This document shows positions 26,844 to 33,814 of a stretch of 64,000 nt of DNA, piece by piece (position 1 is the first letter of the stretch; each line of letters opens with the position of its first letter). The stretch lies in the NCBI GenBank assembly GCA_029203105.1, contig CP119318.1, positions 1,068,501 through 1,132,500 of the forward strand. The letters run 5' to 3'. The notes below the pieces were generated by a model that made no database searches, was not told where the DNA came from, and worked only from the letters and a program-made list of their open reading frames with translations. The position numbers and the translations under genes were made by a program. This DNA comes from Candidatus Kaistia colombiensis. GTDB lineage: Bacteria > Pseudomonadota > Alphaproteobacteria > Rhizobiales > Kaistiaceae.

Positions 26844-27871
26844 GCGCGGCGTCCTGAACTGCGGCGGCCAGCATCCTTGCGACCGAGGCTGCGCCGTTCG
26901 GCATAGATGCTGCGATAGCGATCCAGCATGACGGCGGCGAGCAGGATCAGCCCAAGGAAGAGCTGGAGCCAGAAATTGCCGATCTGCATGACGAGCAGAC
27001 CCGAGCGGATGGTGGTGACGAGGAAGGCGCCCAGAATGGTGCCGACTACCGAGACATAGCCGCCGGCCAGCAGCGTGCCGCCCAGCACCGGCGCAAGGAA
27101 GGAGGGCAGCAGCCAGTCCTGCCCGATCGACGGCATGGCGGCGCCGAGGCGGATGACCAGCATCAGGCCGGCCGAGGCGGCGAGCGCGCCCGATAGGGTG
27201 TGCGCGATGATGATGGCGCGGCCGACCGGCACGCCGGAAAGCTCGGCGGCGCGCGCATTGGCGCCGGCGGCGAGGATTTCGCGGCCGAGCGCCGTGAAGC
27301 GGAACAGCACGATGAGGGCCGCGCCGATTCCGAGCGCGATGAACAGCAGCGGCGACACGAAGCCCCAGCGCATGCGTCCGAAGGCGGCGATCTCCGGCGG
27401 CAGCGCGTTGAAGGTCTGCGCCTTGGAAAGGATCAGCATGCCGCCCAGGAACAGGCTGGCGCTGGCGAGCGTGATGATGAAGGAATTGACGCCGGAGCGG
27501 ACGATGACGAAGCCGTTCAGCCAGCCGAGAAAGGCGCCGAGCAGCAGCGCCAGCGCCATGGCGACGGGGATCGGCAGGCCGATCGTCTGCATCAGGTAGC
27601 CGGACGCCATCACCGCGCAGACGCCGATCGAACCGATGGCGAGGTTCATGCCGCCGGTCGCCAGCACGACCATGGTCGAGAAGCCGATGACGACGTCGAC
27701 GGCGAGCGAGCGCGACAGCGCGAACAGGTTGAATGACGAGACGAAGCCGGGCGCGAGGCTGGTGAACAGGATCCAGAACAGGATGATGATCGCCGCGAGG
27801 CCGATCAGGTTCGACTGTTCGGCCAGGAAACTAGGCCTGCCGCGGGTATCGGATGAAACGGAATGGGTCAT
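26840..27871 (-). CDS. Ribose-type sugar ABC transporter permease (cluster 4, first)
   Basis: A 343-residue CUT2 permease. The start chosen is ATG 27871 (MTHSVSSDTRGRPSFLAEQ); ten more codons upstream start close to the repeat 27898-28019. Family phrases include TGGMNLAIGSIGVCAVMASG, NGFVIVRSGVNSFIITLASA and GANARAAELSGVPVG. It is paired with the 25869-26843 permease, so the importer may be a heterodimer. Confidence 0.93.
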   Translation of the reverse strand: MTHSVSSDTRGRPSFLAEQSNLIGLAAIIILFWILFTSLAPGFVSSFNLFALSRSLAVDVVIGFSTMVVLATGGMNLAIGSIGVCAVMASGYLMQTIGLPIPVAMALALLLGAFLGWLNGFVIVRSGVNSFIITLASASLFLGGMLILSKAQTFNALPPEIAAFGRMRWGFVSPLLFIALGIGAALIVLFRFTALGREILAAGANARAAELSGVPVGRAIIIAHTLSGALAASAGLMLVIRLGAAMPSIGQDWLLPSFLAPVLGGTLLAGGYVSVVGTILGAFLVTTIRSGLLVMQIGNFWLQLFLGLILLAAVMLDRYRSIYAERRSLGRKDAGRRSSGRRA

Positions 27872-27897
27872 GGTGAAGCCATGTGTGAGCGACCACT

Positions 27898-28019
27898 TCA
27901 CCTCTCCCAGAGGGAGAGGTCGACGGCGCAGCCGGCGGGTGAGGGGTTGGGACGTCTCCGGAGAGGGCTGATCCCCTCACCCGGACCTTCGGTCCGACCT
28001 CTCCCCATGGGAGAGGTGA
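27898..28019. repeat. Composite palindromic repeat, copy B (122 bp), inside the cluster 4 operon
   Basis: Same architecture as the copies at 9443 and 57069: a hairpin at each end (CACCTCTCCCAGAGGGAGAGGT; ACCTCTCCCCATGGGAGAGGT), inner GCCGGCGGGTGAGGGG and CCCCTCACCCGG arms that pair with each other, and a variable centre. It sits between the binding-protein stop (28089) and the first permease start (27871), so it must be transcribed. Confidence 0.85.
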
Positions 28020-28088
28020 ATTAACCCGGCGCTTGCCGTTAAGCCGGCAAAGGGGCGGATCGGCCCGCAGGCCGATCCGCGGAACCGC

Positions 28089-29135
28089 TTACTTGCAGGT
28101 GAGATACTTGTCCTTGAAGGTGGACTGGATCTCGGTGGTGATCTTCTTCAGATCGTCCTTGTAGGTCGCGGCGTTGTCGTTCGAGATCAGCAGCGTGCCC
28201 GAGTCGATGAAGTGCTCGGTCTGCGGCGTCTTGATCCACGGCGCATCGGCCTTGACCGTGCAGGTGCCGCTGGCGATCAGGTCGAGCACATAGGCGCCGA
28301 CATAGCCCTGGCCATAGGGGTTCTGCGCCATCGTGCCGGCGACGAAGCCGTCCTTGATGCCGTCCAGGACGATCTGGTCGTCATCGATGCCGACCAGCTT
28401 GATGCGCTTGTCGCCGAGATTGCGCAGCGACTTGGCGGCGACGACGGACGGGATGTAGGCGGTCGAGACCAAGCCGTCGATCTCGTCCTTCTGGGCGCCG
28501 AGCAGGGCGTTGATCTTCTGGTCGGCCGCTTCCTGCGCATCGGTGTCGGTGATGTGCTGGACGATGGTGACGGCGCCGTTGGTTTCCTTGACCGCCTTCT
28601 CGACGGCGTCCATGCGCAGCTTGGTGTTCGGGTCGACCAGCAGGCCGGCGAGATGGACGATCTTGCCCTTGCCGCCCATCGCCTTGATCAGCGCCTGGGT
28701 GCCGAGATAGGCCGAGTTGAACACGTCGGTGCCGAGGCAGAACGACATCTTGGTCGGGTCCTGGGCGCAGCCGGCCAGCGCCGCGGCCGGGATGTTGTTG
28801 GCGACCAGTTCCTCGACCGTCTGGTTGATGCCGACGGCATCGCCCGGGAAGATGCCGAACGCGTTGTAGCCCTGGGTGACCAGGCTTTCGACCAGCTCGG
28901 TCTGCAGGTTGAGCTTCCACTCGGCCGGAACCTTGAAGTCGACGGCGGCGATGCCGAAGTCCTTCGCCGCGTCCTTGCCGGCCTGTTCCCAGGGGGCGAA
29001 ATAGGGATGCGGGCCGCCCGGAATGAGCGCGATCTTGTTGTCGGAAGCATGCGCGGCGCCGGCGGCAAGCCCGAACAGGGCGGCGGCAAGCATCGGCAGG
29101 GCGCGCAGGCGCGCGCCACGGTGGCGTTGATTCAT
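28089..29135 (-). CDS. Ribose-type periplasmic sugar-binding protein (cluster 4)
   Basis: A 348-residue type I periplasmic-binding protein. ATG 29135 lies behind GGGAGGA and starts a signal peptide, MNQRHRGARLRALPMLAAAL then FGLAAGAAHAS. The mature part has KIALIPGGPHPYFAPWEQAG, WKLNLQTELVESLVTQGYNAFGIFP-like binding segments and VGIDDDQIVLDGIKDGFVAGT. Two cysteine pairs (AGCAQDPTKMSFC; SGTCTV with final TCK) may form disulfides. It is the first gene of the operon that ends with the double-GntR regulator. Confidence 0.93.
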   Translation of the reverse strand: MNQRHRGARLRALPMLAAALFGLAAGAAHASDNKIALIPGGPHPYFAPWEQAGKDAAKDFGIAAVDFKVPAEWKLNLQTELVESLVTQGYNAFGIFPGDAVGINQTVEELVANNIPAAALAGCAQDPTKMSFCLGTDVFNSAYLGTQALIKAMGGKGKIVHLAGLLVDPNTKLRMDAVEKAVKETNGAVTIVQHITDTDAQEAADQKINALLGAQKDEIDGLVSTAYIPSVVAAKSLRNLGDKRIKLVGIDDDQIVLDGIKDGFVAGTMAQNPYGQGYVGAYVLDLIASGTCTVKADAPWIKTPQTEHFIDSGTLLISNDNAATYKDDLKKITTEIQSTFKDKYLTCK

Positions 29136-29206
29136 GGTGTCCTCCCTCGGCGACAGACGCGGCCTGCTCCTCCAGTCCACGTTCGCGAAGGGGATGTAAG
29201 CACGAT

Positions 29207-29228
29207 CGCATATCGCGTGCAATATGCG
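29207..29228. promoter_or_regulatory. Candidate operator: 22-bp inverted repeat upstream of the cluster 4 operon
   Basis: CGCATAT and ATATGCG are perfect 7-bp arms around an 8-bp spacer, 72-93 bp upstream of the binding-protein start. The overlapping GCACG ... CGTGC arms (29200-29220) add a second symmetry. A long double element would suit a regulator with two DNA-binding domains, such as the one ending this operon, but that is inference. Apart from this site, the 29136-29271 region shows no gene. Confidence 0.5.
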
Positions 29229-29271
29229 GTGCGGCGGCCGGTGGTACCGTCGGCGATTCCGGCGCGGAATC

Positions 29272-29309
29272 AAAAACGGCCCCGCCCCTGGGGTTCAGGG
29301 CGGGGCCGT
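29272..29309 (-). terminator. Strong intrinsic terminator after the DUF1344 gene
   Basis: On the - strand, ACGGCCCCGCCC pairs over twelve positions with GGGCGGGGCCGT, followed by five Ts. It lies 119 bp after the DUF1344 stop codon and just upstream of the cluster 4 promoter region, so it insulates the two transcripts. Bases 29310-29427 between it and the stop show no gene. Confidence 0.9.
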
Positions 29310-29427
29310 ATTGGGGGAAGAGTCAGATTTGGAAGAAGTCAGTCTCGGTTCGATAACGCCGCAATCCGGAACGTGTTCCCGGAAGCGGAGGGCCGGGCGC
29401 GTTCGTGGCAGCGCCGCGATCGGCCGA

Positions 29428-29685
29428 TCAGTTGCTGGCGGGATGCGGGTTGAAGGCTCCCAGGCCTTCGCTGCCCTGATGCGCGACGCCGATGACCTGG
29501 CCCGGGAGGACGCCGAGAAGCTGGTTGCCGTTGGCGAAGTGGTAGGTCTGGCCGCCCTGCAGGGTCAGCGTTCCGGCCGAGGCATTGACGTTGACCACGG
29601 TGCCTTCGGTCTCCTCGGCTGCGATCGCAGCGGCGCCGGAGGCGAGGAAAGCAACGGAAGCGGCTGCGAGGATGAGATTACGCAT
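29428..29685 (-). CDS. DUF1344-family small periplasmic protein
   Basis: An 85-residue secreted protein. ATG 29685 follows a GGAG site; the signal peptide is MRNLILAAASVAFLASGAAA with IAA, and the mature part begins EETEGTVVNVNASAGTLTLQ. The pattern TGTV-x-N-x-TLTLQGGQTYHF then a GQVIGVAH strand is what I recall of DUF1344, a small family common in rhizobia with no established function. It stands alone between two terminator-bounded units. Confidence 0.75.
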   Translation of the reverse strand: MRNLILAAASVAFLASGAAAIAAEETEGTVVNVNASAGTLTLQGGQTYHFANGNQLLGVLPGQVIGVAHQGSEGLGAFNPHPASN

Positions 29686-29806
29686 TTGGTATTCTCCTGG
29701 TTGATATTTCGTTCGACACAATGTCGGCCGCGGCGCGAACCACCCGGGGGGCGGTTCGCGTTCTTGTCCGCGTCCGGAGATCTGAATTCGGGTTGATGGT
29801 CCCGGA

Positions 29807-30460
29807 TCAGTCCGGCTGGCCGGCGTCCGGGCCGCCATCGTCCGGCGCGTCATTGCCGCCGGGCGCGTTCATGCGGTCGGGACCGCCGCGATCATGCGAG
29901 CCGTGGCCGTGCGGGCCTTGGCCGCGATCCCGGCCGTGACCGCGCATCGGCGGCCCGAAACGCAACTCGGCGTTGGCCAGCTTGGTCAGCTGCTCGGGGG
30001 TGAGCTTCGCCTTCAGCGCATCGATCGCCTTGGAGAGATCGGCGGCCTTGGCGGCGCGGTCGGTGACGTTGCTGATCAGGCGCTCTTCGCGGGCGAAGGG
30101 CACCGGCGCCGCATTGGCATCGGGGGCGACGACCGGGCGCACCGGCGGCTGGAACATCGCCAGCAGGGCGTTGGTATAATCGCGCCAGGCGTCGTGCTGG
30201 TCGGCGCGGATGCCGATCAGCGTCTCCGCGGCGTTGAGGTTCTGGGCGAGCCACATCTGCATGCGTTCGCCGCGCGGGCCACGGCGGTCCTGCTCACGAC
30301 CGTGGTCGCGGCCGTGCGGACCACGCTTCATTTCGCCCTGGTCGCCGCCCTTGGATGACGCCTCGGTGGTGGCGTCGGGTTTTGCGAAGGCGGGCGCCAC
30401 GGCGACGGCCGACACGCCGGTGAGGGTAGCGATGGCGAGAGCTGCAAGAGTACGCTTCAT
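29807..30460 (-). CDS. Spy/CpxP-like periplasmic protein with LTxxQ motif
   Basis: A 217-residue secreted protein beginning at ATG 30460 behind GGAGA. The signal peptide is MKRTLAALAIATLTGVSAVA with VAPAFA. The next 40 residues are rich in His, Arg and Gly, the middle is helical, and LTPEQLTKLANAE (about 160) matches the LTxxQ motif of Spy/CpxP. The tail is Gly/Asp/His-rich and could bind metal. Spy/CpxP proteins act as periplasmic chaperones or feedback sensors of envelope stress. It is divergent from a two-component system that may control it. Confidence 0.75.
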   Translation of the reverse strand: MKRTLAALAIATLTGVSAVAVAPAFAKPDATTEASSKGGDQGEMKRGPHGRDHGREQDRRGPRGERMQMWLAQNLNAAETLIGIRADQHDAWRDYTNALLAMFQPPVRPVVAPDANAAPVPFAREERLISNVTDRAAKAADLSKAIDALKAKLTPEQLTKLANAELRFGPPMRGHGRDRGQGPHGHGSHDRGGPDRMNAPGGNDAPDDGGPDAGQPD

Positions 30461-30562
30461 GGAAGATCTCCAATTGCTGAGGAGGACACGAGCCGAAGCT
30501 AGGGAAGGGGCGTTTCCCCGATAGGTCGTTTGATTGCCGAGCATGTCCGCAACCGGCAGATC

Positions 30563-30578
30563 TGTTTCGAAATGTTTC
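30563..30578. promoter_or_regulatory. Candidate response-regulator site: TGTTTC direct repeat, 10-bp period
   Basis: TGTTTC occurs at 30563 and again at 30573, one helical turn apart, in the divergent region between the Spy/CpxP-like gene and the OmpR-type response regulator. Tandem half-sites at this period are typical of OmpR-family regulators. The 240-bp region 30461-30700 shows no gene. Confidence 0.45.
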
Positions 30579-30700
30579 CGAGGCGGGATTGGAGACACTT
30601 GGTTACGAAAAAACCGTCCTCTTGCGGCGAGGACGCGGTAGAGACGTCTCATGAGGTTCGCGTCGCGGGCCGTCGCCGGAGCAGCCGAGTAGCCGTTACG

Positions 30701-31423
30701 ATGTCCACCACGCCGCATATTCTCGTCGTCGACGATGATCTCGAAATTCGCAAGCTGCTCGGCCGCTATCTCGACGGCCAGGGTCTTCGCGTCGCGCTCG
30801 CTGCCGACAAGCGCGAGCTGGAGGAGAAACTCGCTACCCAGCAGATCGATCTGATCGTGCTCGACGTCATGCTGCCGGACGGCTCCGGCCTCGACATCTG
30901 CCGGCAGTTGCGCGATCGCAAGCCGCATATTCCGATCATCCTGCTGACGGCGCTCAAGGAGGATGTCGACCGCATCATCGGGCTGGAGATCGGCGCCGAC
31001 GACTATCTCGGCAAACCGTTCAACCCGCGCGAGCTGCTGGCGCGCATCCGGGCTGTGCTGCGTCGCTCGGGCGAGGTGGTCGAGACAGGGATGGTGGCCG
31101 CGCACTACCGCTTCGCCGGCTTCGTCGCCTCGCCCGAGACGCGCGCCGTCGTTGATCCGGAGGGCACCGAGATCGCGCTGACCGGCGCCGAGTTCGATCT
31201 TCTCATCGTCTTCCTCGACCGCCCCGGCCGCGTGCTGTCGCGCGAGCAGCTGCTCGACCTGACCCAGGGCCGCGAGGCCGATCCGCTCGACCGCTCGATC
31301 GACGTGCTGATGAGCCGGCTGCGGCGCAAGCTCGGCGACGACGGCAAGTTCCAGATCTTCAAGACGGTCCGCAACGGCGGCTACCAGCTGGCGGTGAAGG
31401 TCGAGGCGGAGGCGCCGGCGTGA
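30701..31423 (+). CDS. OmpR-family response regulator
   Basis: A 240-residue regulator starting at ATG 30701, directly at the receiver domain; in-frame codons upstream lack family features. The acidic pair is Asp11-Asp12, the phosphate acceptor is Asp55 (LIVLDVMLPDG), and the conserved lysine is in LGKPF. The C-terminal winged helix contains LSREQLLDLTQGR and RSIDVLMSRLRRKLGDDG. The stop overlaps the GTG of the kinase gene, so the pair is coupled. The regulon is unknown; the divergent Spy/CpxP-like gene is the first candidate. Confidence 0.95.
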   Translation: MSTTPHILVVDDDLEIRKLLGRYLDGQGLRVALAADKRELEEKLATQQIDLIVLDVMLPDGSGLDICRQLRDRKPHIPIILLTALKEDVDRIIGLEIGADDYLGKPFNPRELLARIRAVLRRSGEVVETGMVAAHYRFAGFVASPETRAVVDPEGTEIALTGAEFDLLIVFLDRPGRVLSREQLLDLTQGREADPLDRSIDVLMSRLRRKLGDDGKFQIFKTVRNGGYQLAVKVEAEAPA

Positions 31424-32733
31424 ACTCGCTTCGCCTCAAGATCGGCCTGCTCGTCATCGTCGCGATCGTCGCGGTCGTCGGCCTCGCCACGCTTGTCGCG
31501 GTCAGCGTCATCGGCCGGCCGGGGCCGGAACGCGGCCTTGGTCCGGCGGCGATCCAGATCGACCTGATCGCCCAACTGGTCGAGCGACATCCGGAGGATT
31601 TTCGCGATGGCCAGATCCAGCGCGGCACGATTCGCGGCAAGGATCTGGGTCTGCGCATCCGCGAGAAGCCGGCGCGCGGGCCGGTGCATGAGGGGCTGAC
31701 GCAGGCGCTGCGCGAGCTGCTGGACCATATCGGTCGTCCGCGCGAGGTAGTCGTCACGCAACCGCGGCCGCATGCGCCGCCGATGGTGTCGATCCCGATC
31801 GACGATCTCGGCTACATCGCCGTGCCGCTCTCCAACACCCCGCCGCAGCGCGCCGGCTGGGTGATTCTGATCGGCTGGATGGTGGCGATCGTGCTCGGCG
31901 CCGCCGGAATCGCGCTGGTCATCGCCAACCGGCTGACCAAGCCACTGCAGATGATCGAATCGGCGATCGCCTCGGTCGGGCCGGACGGCGTGCTGCCGCC
32001 GCTGCCGGAGACCGGCTCCGCCGAGACGCGCGCCACCGCCGGGGCGCTCAACCGCCTGTCGGCCCGCCTGAAAAGCGCGATGGAAAGCCGGATGCGCCTC
32101 GTCGCGGCGGCGGGGCATGATCTGCGCACGCCGATGACGCGGATGCGGCTCCGGGCCGAGTTCCTCGACGAGGACGAGCGGCAGAACTGGCTGAACGACC
32201 TCGACGAACTGGACCGGATCGCCGACAGCGCCATCCGCCTCGTCCGGGAGGAGGTGGAGGCGGGCGAGCACGAGGCGCTCAAGCTCGACGCGTTCGTTCG
32301 CCGCCTGGCGACGGAACTCTCGCTGCAAGGCCAGCGCATCGAGGTGGGCCCGCTTGATCCGGTCGCCGTCGCCGCCGCGCCGCTGGCGCTGACGCGGGCG
32401 CTGCGCAACCTGATGATCAACGCCGCGACGCATGGCGGTGGCGGCACCATCAGCGTCGCGCGCGAGGGCGACCTTGCCGTGATCCGCATCGTCGACCAGG
32501 GGCCGGGCATTCCGGAGGGGCTGATCGAGCAGGCCTTCGAGCCGTTCTTCCGGGTTGATCCGGCGCGTCGCCAGTCGGCACCCGGCGCCGGCCTCGGTCT
32601 CGCCATCGCCAAGGAGATCGTCGAGCGGTTGGGCGGCCAAATCGTCATCCGCAACGGCGAGGCCGGCGGCCTGGTCCAGGAAATCAGCCTGCCGCTGGTC
32701 ACCGTGCCGGCGGAGACGGCTGGCCCGATTTAA
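31420..32733 (+). CDS. Membrane sensor histidine kinase
   Basis: A 437-residue kinase started from GTG 31420 inside the regulator stop. Two membrane segments (about 8-31 and 147-169) enclose a periplasmic domain of about 115 residues. A HAMP region follows, then the phospho-accepting His233 in AAGHDLRTPMTRMR, the N box NLMINAATHG, the G1 box DQGPGIP and the G2 box GAGLGLAIAKEI. The periplasmic sensor holds an Arg/Pro-rich stretch but no known ligand motif. It belongs with the preceding response regulator. Confidence 0.95.
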   Translation: MNSLRLKIGLLVIVAIVAVVGLATLVAVSVIGRPGPERGLGPAAIQIDLIAQLVERHPEDFRDGQIQRGTIRGKDLGLRIREKPARGPVHEGLTQALRELLDHIGRPREVVVTQPRPHAPPMVSIPIDDLGYIAVPLSNTPPQRAGWVILIGWMVAIVLGAAGIALVIANRLTKPLQMIESAIASVGPDGVLPPLPETGSAETRATAGALNRLSARLKSAMESRMRLVAAAGHDLRTPMTRMRLRAEFLDEDERQNWLNDLDELDRIADSAIRLVREEVEAGEHEALKLDAFVRRLATELSLQGQRIEVGPLDPVAVAAAPLALTRALRNLMINAATHGGGGTISVAREGDLAVIRIVDQGPGIPEGLIEQAFEPFFRVDPARRQSAPGAGLGLAIAKEIVERLGGQIVIRNGEAGGLVQEISLPLVTVPAETAGPI

Positions 32734-32803
32734 CCTGTTGCATCCGCTTCATATGGCTGTGCTACCGTCCCGGCGAAACCACGCCTGAACGGACCCAATC
32801 ACT

Positions 32804-33625
32804 GTGACCCTTTCGATCGAAGACCGCGCCGCCCGCTTTACCCTGGCTCAGGACATCGCGCGCGAGGCGGGTGCGCTGGCGCTCGGCTATTTCGAGCGGC
32901 TCTCGACGCTCGCCGTCGAATTCAAGCATGGCGGCCAGGACGTCGTCAGCATCGCCGACCGTGAGGTCGAGGTGCTGATCCGCGCCCGCATCGCCGAGAA
33001 ATTTCCCGAGGACGGCGTGCTGGGCGAGGAAGATGGCCTGGTCGAGGGCAAGACCGGCGTGCTCTGGGTCGTCGATCCGATCGACGGCACCAGCCCGTTC
33101 CTGAATGGCCTGTCGCACTGGTGTGTGTCGATCGCCGTCGCCGTTGCCGGCGAAGCCGAGATCGGCGTCATCTACGCGCCGGTCAGCAACGAGTTCTTCG
33201 CCGGCGCCAAGGGCCTCGGCGCCTTCTTGAACGGCGCGCCGATCACCGTCGCGCCGACCCGCACGATCGAGGACGGCCTGCTCGGCTTCGGCAGCAACCA
33301 TCGCATCCCGCCGGAGGATGTCGGCCGCTTCGTCACGGTGCTGCTCGAAGCCGGCGGCATGTTCTATCGCAACGGCTCCGGCGCGCTGATGCTCGCCTAT
33401 GTCGCCTGCGGCCGGCTGGTCGGCTACTACGAGCAGCACATCAATTCCTGGGACTGCCTGGCCGGGCTCTGCCTGATCCGCGAGGCTGGCGGCTGGCACA
33501 ATGATTTCCTCGCCGGCGATGGCATGCTTAGGGGCAACCGCATCGCCGCCGGCGCGCCGCAGATGAAGGCCGGCCTCGTCGCCCTGCTGGAGCGCGCCGG
33601 CGCCTCGACCGAGACGATCGTCTGA
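32804..33625 (+). CDS. Inositol-monophosphatase-family phosphatase (histidinol-phosphatase-like)
   Basis: A 273-residue member of the IMPase family, started from GTG 32804. Metal ligands are Glu75/Glu76 (GEE), Asp91 and Asp94 of WVVDPIDGTSPF, and Asp217 in NSWDCLAG, all present. It removes phosphate from a small alcohol or sugar phosphate; the family includes inositol monophosphatase, histidinol-phosphatase and bisphosphate nucleotidases, and I cannot separate these by eye. It stands alone and is followed by three palindromic repeats. Confidence 0.88.
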   Translation: MTLSIEDRAARFTLAQDIAREAGALALGYFERLSTLAVEFKHGGQDVVSIADREVEVLIRARIAEKFPEDGVLGEEDGLVEGKTGVLWVVDPIDGTSPFLNGLSHWCVSIAVAVAGEAEIGVIYAPVSNEFFAGAKGLGAFLNGAPITVAPTRTIEDGLLGFGSNHRIPPEDVGRFVTVLLEAGGMFYRNGSGALMLAYVACGRLVGYYEQHINSWDCLAGLCLIREAGGWHNDFLAGDGMLRGNRIAAGAPQMKAGLVALLERAGASTETIV

Positions 33626-33648
33626 TTGACGGAAGACCCTTACCCCAA

Positions 33649-33672
33649 CCCTCTCCCGCGCGCGGGAGAGGG
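33649..33672. repeat. 24-bp perfect palindrome, CCCTCTCCCGCG family
   Basis: CCCTCTCCCGCG and its exact complement meet without a spacer. It is the first of three related palindromes in the 189-bp gap 33626-33814 between two convergent genes. Confidence 0.8.
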
Positions 33673-33691
33673 AGCAGGCCGGAGGTTCTTT

Positions 33692-33720
33692 CTTCACCTC
33701 TCCCTGAGGGAGAGGTGAAG
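33692..33720. repeat. 29-bp palindrome, CACCTCTCCCTGAGGGAGAGGTG family
   Basis: CTTCACCTCTCCCT and AGGGAGAGGTGAAG are perfect arms around one G. It is identical in core to the ends of the composite repeats at 9443 and 57069, so it looks like a solo half-element. Confidence 0.85.
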
Positions 33721-33768
33721 CGAGCTTCGGCACGAGATGCGCGTTGCGCCGAGGGGCTCAGTCCAAAA

Positions 33769-33792
33769 CCCTCCCCCGCTTGCGGGAGAGGG
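33769..33792. repeat. 24-bp palindrome, CCCTCCCCCGC family
   Basis: CCCTCCCCCGC pairs with GCGGGAGAGGG with one mismatch around TT. It resembles the element at 2732 and lies just before the stop codon of the convergent AceE/transketolase-like gene. The rest of the 33626-33814 gap shows nothing else. Confidence 0.75.
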
Positions 33793-33814
33793 TAGGGTGA
33801 GGGCTTTCCTCGGA

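Noticed and set aside
28089..29135. LuxP/AI-2-binding role for the CUT2 binding protein
   Set aside because: The sequence is only generally similar to ribose/AI-2 binding proteins, and no lsrK- or lsrF-like gene is nearby.
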